Below are positions 45,189 to 54,185 of a DNA stretch of 64,000 nt, piece by piece. This DNA comes from Slackia isoflavoniconvertens. GTDB lineage: Bacteria; Actinomycetota; Coriobacteriia; Coriobacteriales; Eggerthellaceae. How positions within the stretch are numbered: position 1 is the first letter of the stretch; each line of letters opens with the position of its first letter. The notes beneath the pieces were generated by a model, which made no database searches, was not told the DNA's origin, and saw only the letters and a list, made by a program, of their open reading frames with translations. The translations under genes and the position numbers were made by a program. The DNA lies in the NCBI RefSeq assembly GCF_003725955.1, contig NZ_QIBZ01000003.1, positions 124,001-188,000 of the forward strand, written 5' to 3'.

Positions 45189-46811
45189 CTAATTTAAAAG
45201 ATCGATGAGCTCTTGCTTCGAGTGGATTCCGAGTTTGCGATAGATGCTTTTCGTATGCCCGCGCACTGTGTTTTCCGAAATGTAGAGACGGCGAGCAATA
45301 GTCGCAACGGTGTTCCCATGCCGCATCAAATCGGCGACCTCGCACTCACGAGCAGAAAGCGGGTCGGCAAGATCAAGCGAAGAAAGACGCTCTTCAAGGG
45401 AAGTCGGCGACTCATCGGTTGGCGTCATGGGGGCGGCGCCATTTGAGCGGCGAAAAGCGGCCGAGGGCTTTTCTTCACACTGTTGAACATCACGCGATGC
45501 CTCTTTGCTCGACGGCTCCTTCTGAACGCATTGGCCCCCTTCAACCACGCTCGCACCTTGAACCGGGAATTCCTCAGATTTTGCCCGAACGACGTTTTCC
45601 GCAATGGATTCCCCAGAGTCGCGTTCACCTGAACCAGACTGGGGAGCCGCGGTTATCGACCGGCGCACATCGCTTCTATTGCGGCCAAGCGATGCCAAAA
45701 AGAGCGCCGCCGTAAGCACATACACGCACACGAACAGCACGTCGACCACGAGCGTGAAATCGAGCACTGTATGCGCAGCGGCAACCTGCCCCACCGAATC
45801 GCCCAAAAGCAAACTCACGAGCGTGGGGGCCACGCACAGCGCATACACAAGCGACGAGTCGATGGCCTTGCGGCTTGCATACGCCGCGCACGTAATGAGC
45901 AGCAACAGATTCACCACCTCGAAGCCGAACATGGTAAATACCGAAACCGCGCCAAGCCATTCAATGCCAAAGAACGTGGGCAACAGGAACACGCCAGTGA
46001 TGAGCGGAAAGAGGACCTGATACACGCGCAGCATGTCAAAGCCACGCTCGGTGAATAGCTCGATGGCCGCAACCACAAGTGTGGCACAGCTCATGCCGAG
46101 CATGATGCCCTCGAAAGAGCCGAGGTTGCCCTGCGGAACCACATAGCCAATCATCTTCCACACAAAACCGATGGCGCACACGCAAAACACCGGACGTCCC
46201 ATATCGCGCAGCAACATGCGGCGACGCTCGCGAGTGAGAGGCTCCGCTTCATAGGGAACGACTTCAGCAAGGCTTTTGCGCAGCGTCCAAGCGCCAAGCG
46301 CGGGCAAGACGATGACGCCGCAAACCACAAGCCATTCCGTCGGCAAGAAGCCAATGGCGATGCACAGCACAACCGAGCACAGCGCAGAAAGAGGGATATA
46401 AACCGTGGTGCGCGAGGTGCCTTCTGACGCATAAAAGCTTTGCCACATCACGAAAAACGCGCCCTGCGAAGCTCCTACCAGCGCCGATGCGATTGCGACC
46501 GAGGCAACCGAGAAATCGGCCAAAAAGAATGCAAGATAGTACAAAAGAGACCCCGCCGACAGGGCGATGCCCGCGATATACGCCGACTCGGGAGAAAACG
46601 CCTTGCTGCCGCGACGGACCGAAAGCGTCGCCGCCGCCACGACGGCAACGATGGTCGAAAGTTGCTTTCCCACGGAAAAGCCCGTGCTTGCAAACGCGAA
46701 CTCATCGGCAGGAGCCATGAGCGCGACGAACGTGACGGCCCAAAAGAAGCAGAAGCCCAAGTGGTGCCACTTCAAGCCTTTGACGATACCCCTCGCCTGC
46801 GCAACAGACAT
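45189..46811 (-). CDS. Membrane-bound LuxR-type transcriptional regulator
   Basis: A 540-aa protein with about 12 hydrophobic helices in residues 10-400 (MFS-like arrangement) and a LuxR DNA-binding domain at the end: LSARECEVADLMRHGNTVATIARRLYISENTVRGHTKSIYRKLGIHSKQELIDLL. A charged linker of about 100 residues joins them. Such regulators are a hallmark of Eggerthellaceae and usually lie beside reductase genes; here the flavoprotein is next on the same strand. ATG 46811 follows AAGGGAGG; the frame is open 114 codons upstream but without a ribosome site. Confidence 0.9.
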   Translation of the reverse strand: MSVAQARGIVKGLKWHHLGFCFFWAVTFVALMAPADEFAFASTGFSVGKQLSTIVAVVAAATLSVRRGSKAFSPESAYIAGIALSAGSLLYYLAFFLADFSVASVAIASALVGASQGAFFVMWQSFYASEGTSRTTVYIPLSALCSVVLCIAIGFLPTEWLVVCGVIVLPALGAWTLRKSLAEVVPYEAEPLTRERRRMLLRDMGRPVFCVCAIGFVWKMIGYVVPQGNLGSFEGIMLGMSCATLVVAAIELFTERGFDMLRVYQVLFPLITGVFLLPTFFGIEWLGAVSVFTMFGFEVVNLLLLITCAAYASRKAIDSSLVYALCVAPTLVSLLLGDSVGQVAAAHTVLDFTLVVDVLFVCVYVLTAALFLASLGRNRSDVRRSITAAPQSGSGERDSGESIAENVVRAKSEEFPVQGASVVEGGQCVQKEPSSKEASRDVQQCEEKPSAAFRRSNGAAPMTPTDESPTSLEERLSSLDLADPLSARECEVADLMRHGNTVATIARRLYISENTVRGHTKSIYRKLGIHSKQELIDLLN

Positions 46812-47029
46812 GCGCGCCTCCCTTATATCTTCTCCCCAGAAAACTGCCCCATGATAGCAAAAAACCGGCCGCACGGCTGCGCAACCGGTTTCGACGCGTC
46901 TTTGAGCAGGCGCAATTGCCGCCCTGGCAAACAAAATGGGCCAGGAAGATTCCCTGGTCCATGCAAAATCCGTTTCACGCTGATCGCGATTGAGCAGTAC
47001 TCGACAAATGCCACTTTCGCAGCCCAGGT

Positions 47030-47130
47030 CAGCGAGCGGCAAGCTGGCGAGTCGAATTGGTTCGAAAGAGAAGCGACGCATAGCGGCGCTACGCGAGCGA
47101 CGATTGAGAGTCGCGCGCGAATTGCCGCAG
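47030..47130 (-). repeat. Structured intergenic element, second copy after purH
   Basis: Tandem to the next element. It ends (plus 47030) in CAGCGAGC-GGCAAGCTGG-CGAG, nearly the same as the 61-kb copy (minus sense). GCGGCAA (47036) pairs with TTGCCGC (47122). Interior GCGGCGCTACGCGAGCGAC is shared with the 43-kb copy. It has no hairpin of its own. Confidence 0.55.
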
Positions 47131-47160
47131 CAAAACAAAAATCGCTTCCGCAAGCAACGT

Positions 47161-47306
47161 CAGCGAGCATGGGTTCTGGCGGAGCAGATTGCCTTGAGGC
47201 CCGAACGCATTGGCCTTGCGGCCATGCGCGAGGGCTGAATGGCAAGATGCCCGCCAGAACCCAGCGCAGCGTCGGCAGTTGGCGCCGTTCGGCAGAACGG
47301 CGCCAA
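47161..47306 (-). repeat. Structured intergenic element after purH
   Basis: Read from the purH stop (minus strand): hairpin TTGGCGCCGTTC-TGCC-GAACGGCGCCAA, then CGACGCTGCGC, an arm TGGGTTCTGGCGG that pairs over 13 bp with CCGCCAGAACCCA 70 nt on, inner stems GGCC-GCAA-GGCC and TTGCC/GGCAA, and the end GCTCGCTG. It begins 4 bp after the purH stop. The 500-bp gap 46812-47310 also holds the second copy. Confidence 0.75.
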
Positions 47307-47310
47307 CCAA

Positions 47311-48903
47311 CTAATGACGGAAGTGGCGATGCCCCGTGAACACCATGGCAATGCCGTGCTCGTCGCACGCCTCGATGCTTTCCTCGTCGCGGATGGAGCC
47401 GCCGGGCTGGATGATGGCGGTGACGCCAAAGCTTGCCAGCGCATCGATGTTGTCGCGGAACGGGAAGAACGCGTCAGACGCGGCAACAAGGTTCTTCGGC
47501 TCAAGACCCATGCGCTCGCACGCCTCAAGCGCGCGCTCGCCCGCCAAGCGGCCCGAGTCGACGCGGTTCGGCTGACCAGGGCCCATGCCAATGCCCGCAT
47601 GGTTCTTGGAAATGAGGATGGCGTTGGACTTCACGCCCTTGCACACCTTCCACGCGAACAGCAGCTCGTCCATTTCCTCGTCGGTGGGCTTACGCTTGGT
47701 GGGAACGGTGAATTCATCAGGCGTTTCGGTCACGGCATCGGCGGTTTGGGCCAAAATGCCGCCGTCGACCGAGCGATATTCAACGCGAACCGGGGCATCC
47801 ACGCCACCAGTACGCAGAACACGCAGGTTCTTCTTCACCTGCAGAAGCTCAAGCGCAGCGGGCTCGAAGCTCGGAGCAATAATGACCTCAACGAACTGCT
47901 TGTTCGCGTTCATATGCTCGATCATTTCGAGCGAAACTTCGACGTTTGCTGCGATAATGCCACCAAAAGCGCTCTTCGGATCACACGCGAACGCCTTGTC
48001 GTAAGCCTCGGCGACCGTAGCGGCCGTAGCCGAACCGCAGGGGTTCTGGTGCTTCAGAATAACCACGGCAGGCTCGTCGAACTCGCGAGCGAGCGTCCAG
48101 CACGCATCGGTATCGAGAATGTTGTTGTAGGAAAGCTCCTTGCCGTTGAGCTGCTCGGCATTCACGAGGCTATGCGCGTCGGCATTGGGCAGGCGGTAAA
48201 ACGCAGCGCTCTGATGCGGGTTTTCGCCATAGCGCAGGTCCTGCTGCTTCTCGAGGTGAAGGTCGATAACGTCGGGAGTCTTCTCGCTGAAATCGGCCTT
48301 GCCGTTGAGCTGCTCGTCCATCCAAGCAGCAATCGCGCCGTCGTAGGCATTCGTAGTTTCGAACACCTTCAGCGCGAGCTTCGCACGCGTCTCGCGCGTG
48401 GTGGCGCCGTCGTTGGCGCGCATTTCCTCAAGAATGGCATCGTAGGTGGAAGGCTCGGTAACCACGGCAACGCTCTCGAAATTCTTCGCGGCGCTGCGCA
48501 GCATCGACGGGCCACCGATGTCGATATTCTCAATGCAGGTGCCGAAGTCAGCGCCCGAGGCAACCGTCTTTTCGAAGGCATACAGATTCACGACCACCAT
48601 GTCGATCATCTTGATGCCGTGCTCTTCGGCCTCGGCCATGTGCTTGGCATTGTCGCGCTTCGCGAGCAGGCCGCCGTGCACCATGGGATGCAGCGTCTTC
48701 ACGCGGCCGTCCATCATTTCAGGGAAATTCGTCACCGCATCGATGGGCGTCACATCAACGCCCGCTTCGGCAATCACCTTCGCGGTGCCGCCGGTCGAAA
48801 TAATCTCAGCTCCGAATTCCTCGTGCAAAGCGCGCGCGAACTCAACCACGCCCGTTTTGTCGGTCACAGAAACCAGAACGCGTTTAACCTGGGGGTTAGT
48901 CAC
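47311..48903 (-). CDS. purH: Bifunctional AICAR transformylase/IMP cyclohydrolase
   Basis: Last two steps of IMP synthesis. The N-terminal cyclohydrolase (MGS-like) part has [20 protein letters not shown] and [20 protein letters not shown]; the transformylase part has [15 protein letters not shown] and [12 protein letters not shown], and ends with [34 protein letters not shown] start at 48903 with GGAGGA 3 nt before it; 530 aa is normal. It is transcribed after xdhC and the other pur genes. Confidence 0.97.
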   Translation of the reverse strand: MTNPQVKRVLVSVTDKTGVVEFARALHEEFGAEIISTGGTAKVIAEAGVDVTPIDAVTNFPEMMDGRVKTLHPMVHGGLLAKRDNAKHMAEAEEHGIKMIDMVVVNLYAFEKTVASGADFGTCIENIDIGGPSMLRSAAKNFESVAVVTEPSTYDAILEEMRANDGATTRETRAKLALKVFETTNAYDGAIAAWMDEQLNGKADFSEKTPDVIDLHLEKQQDLRYGENPHQSAAFYRLPNADAHSLVNAEQLNGKELSYNNILDTDACWTLAREFDEPAVVILKHQNPCGSATAATVAEAYDKAFACDPKSAFGGIIAANVEVSLEMIEHMNANKQFVEVIIAPSFEPAALELLQVKKNLRVLRTGGVDAPVRVEYRSVDGGILAQTADAVTETPDEFTVPTKRKPTDEEMDELLFAWKVCKGVKSNAILISKNHAGIGMGPGQPNRVDSGRLAGERALEACERMGLEPKNLVAASDAFFPFRDNIDALASFGVTAIIQPGGSIRDEESIEACDEHGIAMVFTGHRHFRH

Positions 48904-49041
48904 GTTTCCTCCTCCGTTTTCCTTCCGTTGACTTTTGTTTACCTTATCAGCCGAATCGCCCATACGCCGCGACATCAACGCGAGTGGGCGAAAAAGACAC
49001 GCATCGGACCGCCGCGTCATGCAGCGAAGCCGAAATGTACA

Positions 49042-50034
49042 CTATCGACCCAAATTCGAGTCGTGTTTCGCGCGCGCGGCTTCCGAATAATTCTGCTTAT
49101 AACGCTCATCGACAAGCTCGGCAACAATGGCGATGGCGAGCTCGGCAGGCGTTTTTGCGCCAAACTTCAAACCAATGGGGCGTTTGATGCGCTCCCACCC
49201 TTCTTCAGTGCCGCCCTTTGATAACACCAGGTCATGCACGGTATCGTTTTTACCCTTACATCCCATCATGCCTATATAGTGCAAATTGTTCCTAATAGAC
49301 CATACGCACGCCTCTGGGTCGAACATGTGGCCGCGCGTAAGCACGCATGCGTAATCGGAGGGGTTCGCGGCGATGCGTGAAAGCTCATCGAAGTTTCCGC
49401 CGCCGAGCAGCACGCGACGAGCGTTCGGAAAACGCTCTTCCGAAATGTATGCAGGGTCGTAGTCGACCGCCACAACGTCGAAGCCCACATGGTGCGCAAG
49501 CGCGGCGACCTCCGCCGACGCGTCGGAAGCGCCCAAAAGCCACACGCGTACCTTGTCGAAAAGCGCAACAGCGAGCCATGTAAGGCCATCGAACTGCTCG
49601 GCATGCATGGCAGGGCCGCGCGTGGCGTCTTTCATTTGGAAGATATCGCGCGGGGAATGCTCGCGGCCGCACACGATTTCCTTGGCGTCGTTGCAAAAGA
49701 ACACGAACGAATCGCCGCAGCCCGAACCCACGTCACCGTATTTCTTCGTGACTTCATTGTCGACGTTTTCGCAGGCAGCGGACGCGTCATACACATATTT
49801 GAAGCCAATCCAGGCAAGGTCGCCCTCGTCGATTGCCTTTGCCGCGCGTTCGAACACGCACGCATCGGCAGGCGTAAGACCAGCCGAAATTTCCGCGAGC
49901 GCTGCAGGCGTCACATGCGCGCGGCCCTCGAGCGCCTTAGCCGCGAAACACGGAAAGTCGTCAAAAGAAAGCTCAACCGGCCTGCCTGCAGCAACATCCG
50001 CCGCGAGCGAGCGCAGAAATTCTGCCGTTACCAT
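49042..50034 (-). CDS. XdhC-type molybdenum enzyme maturation protein
   Basis: A 330-aa protein with an XdhC/CoxI N-terminal region (AADVAAGRPVELSFDDF-like) and the Rossmann XdhC C-terminal domain: VRVWLLGASDASAEVAALAHHVGFDVVAVDYDPAYISEERFPNARRVLLGG, YACVLTRGHMFD, YIGMMGCKGK and IKRPIGLKFGAKTPAELAIAIVAELV. XdhC proteins help insert or sulfurate the Mo cofactor of xanthine dehydrogenase-type enzymes. It sits inside the purine synthesis cluster. ATG 50034 or a GTG at 50043 may be the start. Confidence 0.85.
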   Translation of the reverse strand: MVTAEFLRSLAADVAAGRPVELSFDDFPCFAAKALEGRAHVTPAALAEISAGLTPADACVFERAAKAIDEGDLAWIGFKYVYDASAACENVDNEVTKKYGDVGSGCGDSFVFFCNDAKEIVCGREHSPRDIFQMKDATRGPAMHAEQFDGLTWLAVALFDKVRVWLLGASDASAEVAALAHHVGFDVVAVDYDPAYISEERFPNARRVLLGGGNFDELSRIAANPSDYACVLTRGHMFDPEACVWSIRNNLHYIGMMGCKGKNDTVHDLVLSKGGTEEGWERIKRPIGLKFGAKTPAELAIAIVAELVDERYKQNYSEAARAKHDSNLGR

Positions 50035-50130
50035 ACGCACCACAAACCTCTCATTAAAACTGCCGCCACCTACCCCACATCGCATTCCACCCGCAAGCGG
50101 ACACGATGCGCGGCGGCGCACTAAGCAAGC

Positions 50131-50161
50131 ACCTGCTAAATGCTCGTAGCATTTAGCAGGT
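50131..50161. repeat. REP-like palindrome
   Basis: ACCTGCTAAATGCT-CGT-AGCATTTAGCAGGT: perfect 14-bp arms, 3-nt centre. First of five related sites. It lies 97 bp upstream of the xdhC start, and 110 bp from the next copy, whose centre is in the reverse orientation (ACG). Confidence 0.7.
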
Positions 50162-50271
50162 CTCACCAACAAGCCTTGTCGCCGCCGTTCGCCGCTCACT
50201 ACCCTTTCGCTGCTGACCACATTCTTCTGCCGCGCCCCGCTCGCAAACGAGACAAGGCAGAAAACCCTTAA

Positions 50272-50302
50272 ACCTGTTAAACGCTACGAGCATTTAACAG
50301 GT
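50272..50302. repeat. REP-like palindrome
   Basis: ACCTGTTAAACGCT-ACG-AGCATTTAACAGGT, arms matching at 13 of 14. The 31 bp are identical to the copy at 61778. It is 16 bp past the purN stop. Confidence 0.75.
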
Positions 50303-50317
50303 GACCCTGCATCGAAT

Positions 50318-50935
50318 TTACTTGATGTGCACGCGGCCCGATTCTTCGTCGACCGACACGCGGCCTTCAGCAATCAGCTGCACGGCCTGCGGATACAGCA
50401 CGTGTTCGACCTCGTGGATCTTCGCCTCGAGCGTGTCGAGCGTGTCGTTTTCCGCGATCTCAACTGCACGTTGCGCGACGATGGGGCCCTTGTCGTAATC
50501 TTCATTGGCGAAATGCACGGTCACGCCCGTTACCTTCACGCCCGCCTCGAAAGCGTCCCGAATAGCATGCGCACCCTTGAACGAAGGCAGCAGCGCAGGA
50601 TGCAAATTCAACACGCGATTCGGAAATGCGCGCAGCATGACCGGCGTCACCTTGCGCATGTAACCAGCCATAACGATGTATTCGGCGCCAGCAGCCTGCA
50701 GCGCTTCGACAATTTGGGCATCGGCGGCTTCCGCGTCAGCGTACAGCGTTTTGTTCATGACAAGCACCGGAATGCCCGCAGCCTGCGCGCGTTCAATTCC
50801 ATACGCGTCGGGGCGCGAAGAAACCACCTGAACGATTTCCGCATTCAGCGTGCCCGCAGCGATGTCGTCAATGAGCGCCTGCAGATTCGTGCCCGAACCA
50901 GAAAGCAAAACGCCGATTTTCAAAGGTTGAGTCAT
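50318..50935 (-). CDS. purN: Phosphoribosylglycinamide formyltransferase
   Basis: Third step of purine synthesis, using 10-formyl-THF (205 aa). Seen: KIGVLLSGSGTNLQALID at the N-terminus, the formyl-binding site MRAFPNRVLNLHPALLPSFKGAHAIRDAFEAGVKVTGVTVHFANEDYDKGPIVAQ (catalytic His and Asp). ATG at 50935 has AAAGGATTT upstream. The upstream frame to 51097 is not coding. Confidence 0.97.
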   Translation of the reverse strand: MTQPLKIGVLLSGSGTNLQALIDDIAAGTLNAEIVQVVSSRPDAYGIERAQAAGIPVLVMNKTLYADAEAADAQIVEALQAAGAEYIVMAGYMRKVTPVMLRAFPNRVLNLHPALLPSFKGAHAIRDAFEAGVKVTGVTVHFANEDYDKGPIVAQRAVEIAENDTLDTLEAKIHEVEHVLYPQAVQLIAEGRVSVDEESGRVHIK

Positions 50936-51221
50936 ATTCAAATCCTTTCCAGGTGCAAATAAAAGCCACGCTGCTCGGCGCCCGCAACGCTTCGCTTCCG
51001 CCGCGCTCGAGCAGGCTTGCGCGAGACCACCTGCGCTCATGTTCGTTCTTCTTTTCAAAATGAAACGCAACCAGGCGAGCACATGGCGAAACCCCAAAGG
51101 AGCGAAGCGGTAGCCGCAGCAAGGTTTTCCGAGAAACCCCGGACGCCAGACGCGAACGACAGCCCGCTGCGGCCCGAGCGGCCCCTTCCAGGCGCCTCGT
51201 CGGACCGAGCAAGCAGACCGA

Positions 51222-51256
51222 AAACAGAAAGCGGGCCAGGCTTTTCCCGACCCGCT
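51222..51256 (-). terminator. Terminator after purM
   Basis: AGCGGGTCGGG pairs with CCTGGCCCGCT (9 of 11) with a 5-nt loop, then TTTCTGTTTT on the minus strand, starting 8 bp past the purM stop. The 329-bp gap to purN also has a region (about 50985-51215, minus) with CGCTTCGCTCCT and hairpins that may be a decayed copy of the structured element. Confidence 0.75.
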
Positions 51257-51264
51257 CCTTTGCT

Positions 51265-52314
51265 TTATTCGGCGTAACGAACCACACCAGTGCCTTCGAC
51301 GATTTTGCCGATGACGACCGGCTCTTCGCCCGACTTCGCCAGCTCGTCCATCACGGCGTCGACACGCGCCGCGTCAACGATGAGCACCATGCCAATGCCC
51401 ATGTTGAAGGTCTTGAGCGCCTGCTCCTCGGTAAGGCCAGCAGCCTCGATGCCCATCTTGATGATGGGGGGAACTTCCCATGCGCCTTTATTGACCAGGG
51501 CATCCATGGTTTCAGGAAGCGCGCGGTTGAGGTTTTCGGTAATGCCGCCGCCCGTGATGTGCGCCAGGGCATGCACGTCGCCCGGCAAGTTGCGCAGGCA
51601 ATTGAGCACGGGCTTCACGTAAATACGGGTGGGGGCAATAAGGGCGTCGCCAAGCGTTTCGCCATTGAGCTCGGCCACGGGAGCCGCAAGCTCTTCGGCG
51701 GTTTTGCCCTCTACGAGCACCTTGCGCACAAGCGAGTAGCCGTTGGAATGGAAGCCGCTCGAACGCAAGCCCACGAGCACGTCGCCTTCTACGACACCGT
51801 CGGGGCCGATCATCTTCGGACGATCGACAACGCCCACGGTAAAGCCCGACAAATCGTAATCGTCGGGATCCATAACGCCGGGATGCTCGGCCATCTCGCC
51901 GCCGATAAGCGCGCAGCCCGCCTGACGGCAGCCTTCCGCGATGCCGCCCACAACCTTGGCGACATGTTCCTTCTTCAGCTTGCCAATGGCGATATAGTCC
52001 AGGAAGAACAGGGGCTCGGCGCCGCACGCCAGAATGTCATTCACGCACATAGCGACCAGGTCGATGCCCACGGTGTCATGCTTGCCGATGAGCTGGGCGA
52101 CTTTGAGCTTCGTGCCCACGCCGTCGGTGCCCGAAACCATAAGTGGCTCTTCCATACCCTTGAATGCCGCCGCAGAGAACAAGCCGCCGAAGCCTCCGAT
52201 ATCGCCCACGACCTCGGGACGATACGTGGAATGCACGGCGTCTTTAATGGCGTCGACCGCGGCCGCGCCCTCTTCGATGTCGACGCCCGCGTCGGCGTAA
52301 GTGATTTCTGCCAT
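51265..52314 (-). CDS. purM: Phosphoribosylformylglycinamidine cyclo-ligase (AIR synthetase)
   Basis: ATP-dependent ring closure in purine synthesis (349 aa). Motifs: TYADAGVDIEEGAAAVDAIK, DGVGTKLKVAQLIGKHDTVGIDLVAMCVNDILACGAEPLFFLDYIA, GEMAEHPGVM and LAHITGGGITENLNRALPETM. Full length. Follows purF across a 171-bp gap with a hairpin. Confidence 0.98.
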   Translation of the reverse strand: MAEITYADAGVDIEEGAAAVDAIKDAVHSTYRPEVVGDIGGFGGLFSAAAFKGMEEPLMVSGTDGVGTKLKVAQLIGKHDTVGIDLVAMCVNDILACGAEPLFFLDYIAIGKLKKEHVAKVVGGIAEGCRQAGCALIGGEMAEHPGVMDPDDYDLSGFTVGVVDRPKMIGPDGVVEGDVLVGLRSSGFHSNGYSLVRKVLVEGKTAEELAAPVAELNGETLGDALIAPTRIYVKPVLNCLRNLPGDVHALAHITGGGITENLNRALPETMDALVNKGAWEVPPIIKMGIEAAGLTEEQALKTFNMGIGMVLIVDAARVDAVMDELAKSGEEPVVIGKIVEGTGVVRYAE

Positions 52315-52449
52315 GGGTAAGACTCCTGTCTATTCATTGACGGGCGAAGGGGCAATCCCCCTCCCCATTTTCAACCTCATGCAATGTCTCTTGCATCTGA
52401 AACAAAAGCGGGACAAAGGGAAAGCCCCTTGCCCCATCGAAAACCGGAA

Positions 52450-52479
52450 GCGCCCGCACCTGGATAGGAGCGCGGGCGC
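52450..52479 (-). other. Hairpin between purF and purM
   Basis: GCGCCCGC and its complement, 14-nt loop, 6 bp past the purF stop; no T-run on the minus strand. It may set the ratio of purF to purM transcripts. The rest of 52315-52485 shows no gene. Confidence 0.5.
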
Positions 52480-52485
52480 AACAGA

Positions 52486-53931
52486 TTAGCTCTTCTTCAA
52501 AAACGCGTTCTTCGTGATGGAATCGGGCAGCGCAACGGGATATTCGCCCGTGAAGCATGCCTCGCAGAACGTTTTGCTGTGCGCATCGCCCACGGCTTCG
52601 CGCAGGCCGTCGAGCGAAATGAACTCGAGCGAATCGCAGCCGATGAACTCGCACATTTCCTCGTTGGTCATGTTTGCGGCGATGAGCTGGTCTTGGTTGG
52701 CGGTGTCGATGCCATAGAAGCATGGCCACATAACCTCGGGGCTCACGATGCGGAAATGGATTTCCGCCGCACCGGCCGAACGAAGCATGTCGACGAGCTT
52801 CTTCGACGTGTTGCCGCGCACGATGGAGTCGTCGATGACCACCAGACGCTTGCCCGCGATGACGCTCGGCAGCGGGTTGAGCTTGATGCGAATGCCCATT
52901 TGGCGCATTTCCTGCGTGGGCTGAATGAACGTGCGGCCGACGTAGCGGTTCTTCACGATGCCGTCGGTGAATTCGATGCCGCTCGCCTCAGAGTAGCCAA
53001 GCGCACCGGGCACGCCCGAGTCGGGCACGCCGAGCACCAGATCGGCCTCGACCGGAGCTTCACGCGCAAGAATGCGACCCATGTTGCGACGAGCCTGGTA
53101 GACGCTTTGCCCATCGATAACCGAGTCGGGGCGCGCGAAATAGACGTATTCGAAAATGCAGCCGCGCGGCTCTTGAGGCTCGATGGCCTGCAGCGTCGAG
53201 ATGCCCGTATCGTTGATGCGGATGATTTCGCCCGGGCGCACATCGCGCACAAATTCCGCGCCCACGATATCGAGGCCGCAAGTTTCGCTGGAAACGACCC
53301 AGCCGCGATCGTCGGGAAGCTTGCCCAGACACAGCGGACGAATGCCGTGCGGGTCGCGGAACGCATAGAGCGCCGTGGGGCTCGCGAGCACCATGGCGTA
53401 GGCGCCGTCAATCATCTCCATGGCAGTTTTGATGCCCTCGGTAAGATGATGGGTTTCGCGCGTGTAATAGCCAATGACCTGGCACGCGACTTCCGAGTCG
53501 GTGTTGCTGCGGAATTCGACGCCCTTGCTAATAAGGTCAGCGCGAATGCGGTTCGTGTTCACAAGCGTGCCATTGTGTGCAAGCGCGATGAGCACCTCGT
53601 CGATGGCCGACATGTGGGGCTGGGCACTTGTCCAGTTGCCCATGCCGCCACTCGTGGAGTAACGGCAATGGCCCACAGCAACTTCGCCGCGCAATGCAGC
53701 GAGCGCGCTTTCATTGAACACCTGGGTAACCAAGCCCAAGTCTTTCGTAACCGTCACGGTGTCGCCATCGCCCACCGCAATGCCGGCGCTTTCTTGGCCG
53801 CGATGCTGCAGGGCCTGCAAGCCAAAGCAGGTTAGCCTCGCGACATCGTCGGTGGTGGAGTACACTCCAAACACCGCGCACTCTTCTTCAAGCCGATCTG
53901 GCTTCTCGCCGGGAAAGATTGACGTTGCCAC
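52486..53931 (-). CDS. purF: Amidophosphoribosyltransferase
   Basis: Committed step of purine synthesis. After a short propeptide-like start the N-terminal glutamine amidotransferase domain begins at EECAVFGVYST, where the Cys is the nucleophile after cleavage (family rule). PRTase motif KRLVVIDDSIVRGNTSKKLVDML is present, and DSGVPGALGYSEASG. GTG start at 53931 with AGGGGGAA upstream; 481 aa is normal. It heads the pur operon. Confidence 0.97.
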   Translation of the reverse strand: MATSIFPGEKPDRLEEECAVFGVYSTTDDVARLTCFGLQALQHRGQESAGIAVGDGDTVTVTKDLGLVTQVFNESALAALRGEVAVGHCRYSTSGGMGNWTSAQPHMSAIDEVLIALAHNGTLVNTNRIRADLISKGVEFRSNTDSEVACQVIGYYTRETHHLTEGIKTAMEMIDGAYAMVLASPTALYAFRDPHGIRPLCLGKLPDDRGWVVSSETCGLDIVGAEFVRDVRPGEIIRINDTGISTLQAIEPQEPRGCIFEYVYFARPDSVIDGQSVYQARRNMGRILAREAPVEADLVLGVPDSGVPGALGYSEASGIEFTDGIVKNRYVGRTFIQPTQEMRQMGIRIKLNPLPSVIAGKRLVVIDDSIVRGNTSKKLVDMLRSAGAAEIHFRIVSPEVMWPCFYGIDTANQDQLIAANMTNEEMCEFIGCDSLEFISLDGLREAVGDAHSKTFCEACFTGEYPVALPDSITKNAFLKKS

Positions 53932-54185
53932 CCGGTATTCCCCCTTGTCGGAAAACGTTCGAACACGCTCGATGCTTGGCCAAAATTGGCCAGATACTCG
54001 CATGGTACCATCGCGCGCACGCCGTGGGACTGAAAAGCACGTATACACAAACGAAACCAACGGGTGAGTGGTCGAGGGGCAGTCAATAGATATACAAAAG
54101 GCGGGCTTGTTTTGGCTAATGCACGCCTTTTCAATGAGGAACTACTCCGGTTACCTCCAGTATTCAGTCGTGCGCGACGAGGACT

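Noticed and set aside
47161-47306. Integron attC site
   Set aside because: The size and hairpin suggested it, but the core RYYYAAC/GTRRRRY boxes are missing and no integrase is present.
53932-54185. Purine riboswitch before purF
   Set aside because: No recognisable three-way junction with the conserved loop sequences on the minus strand.
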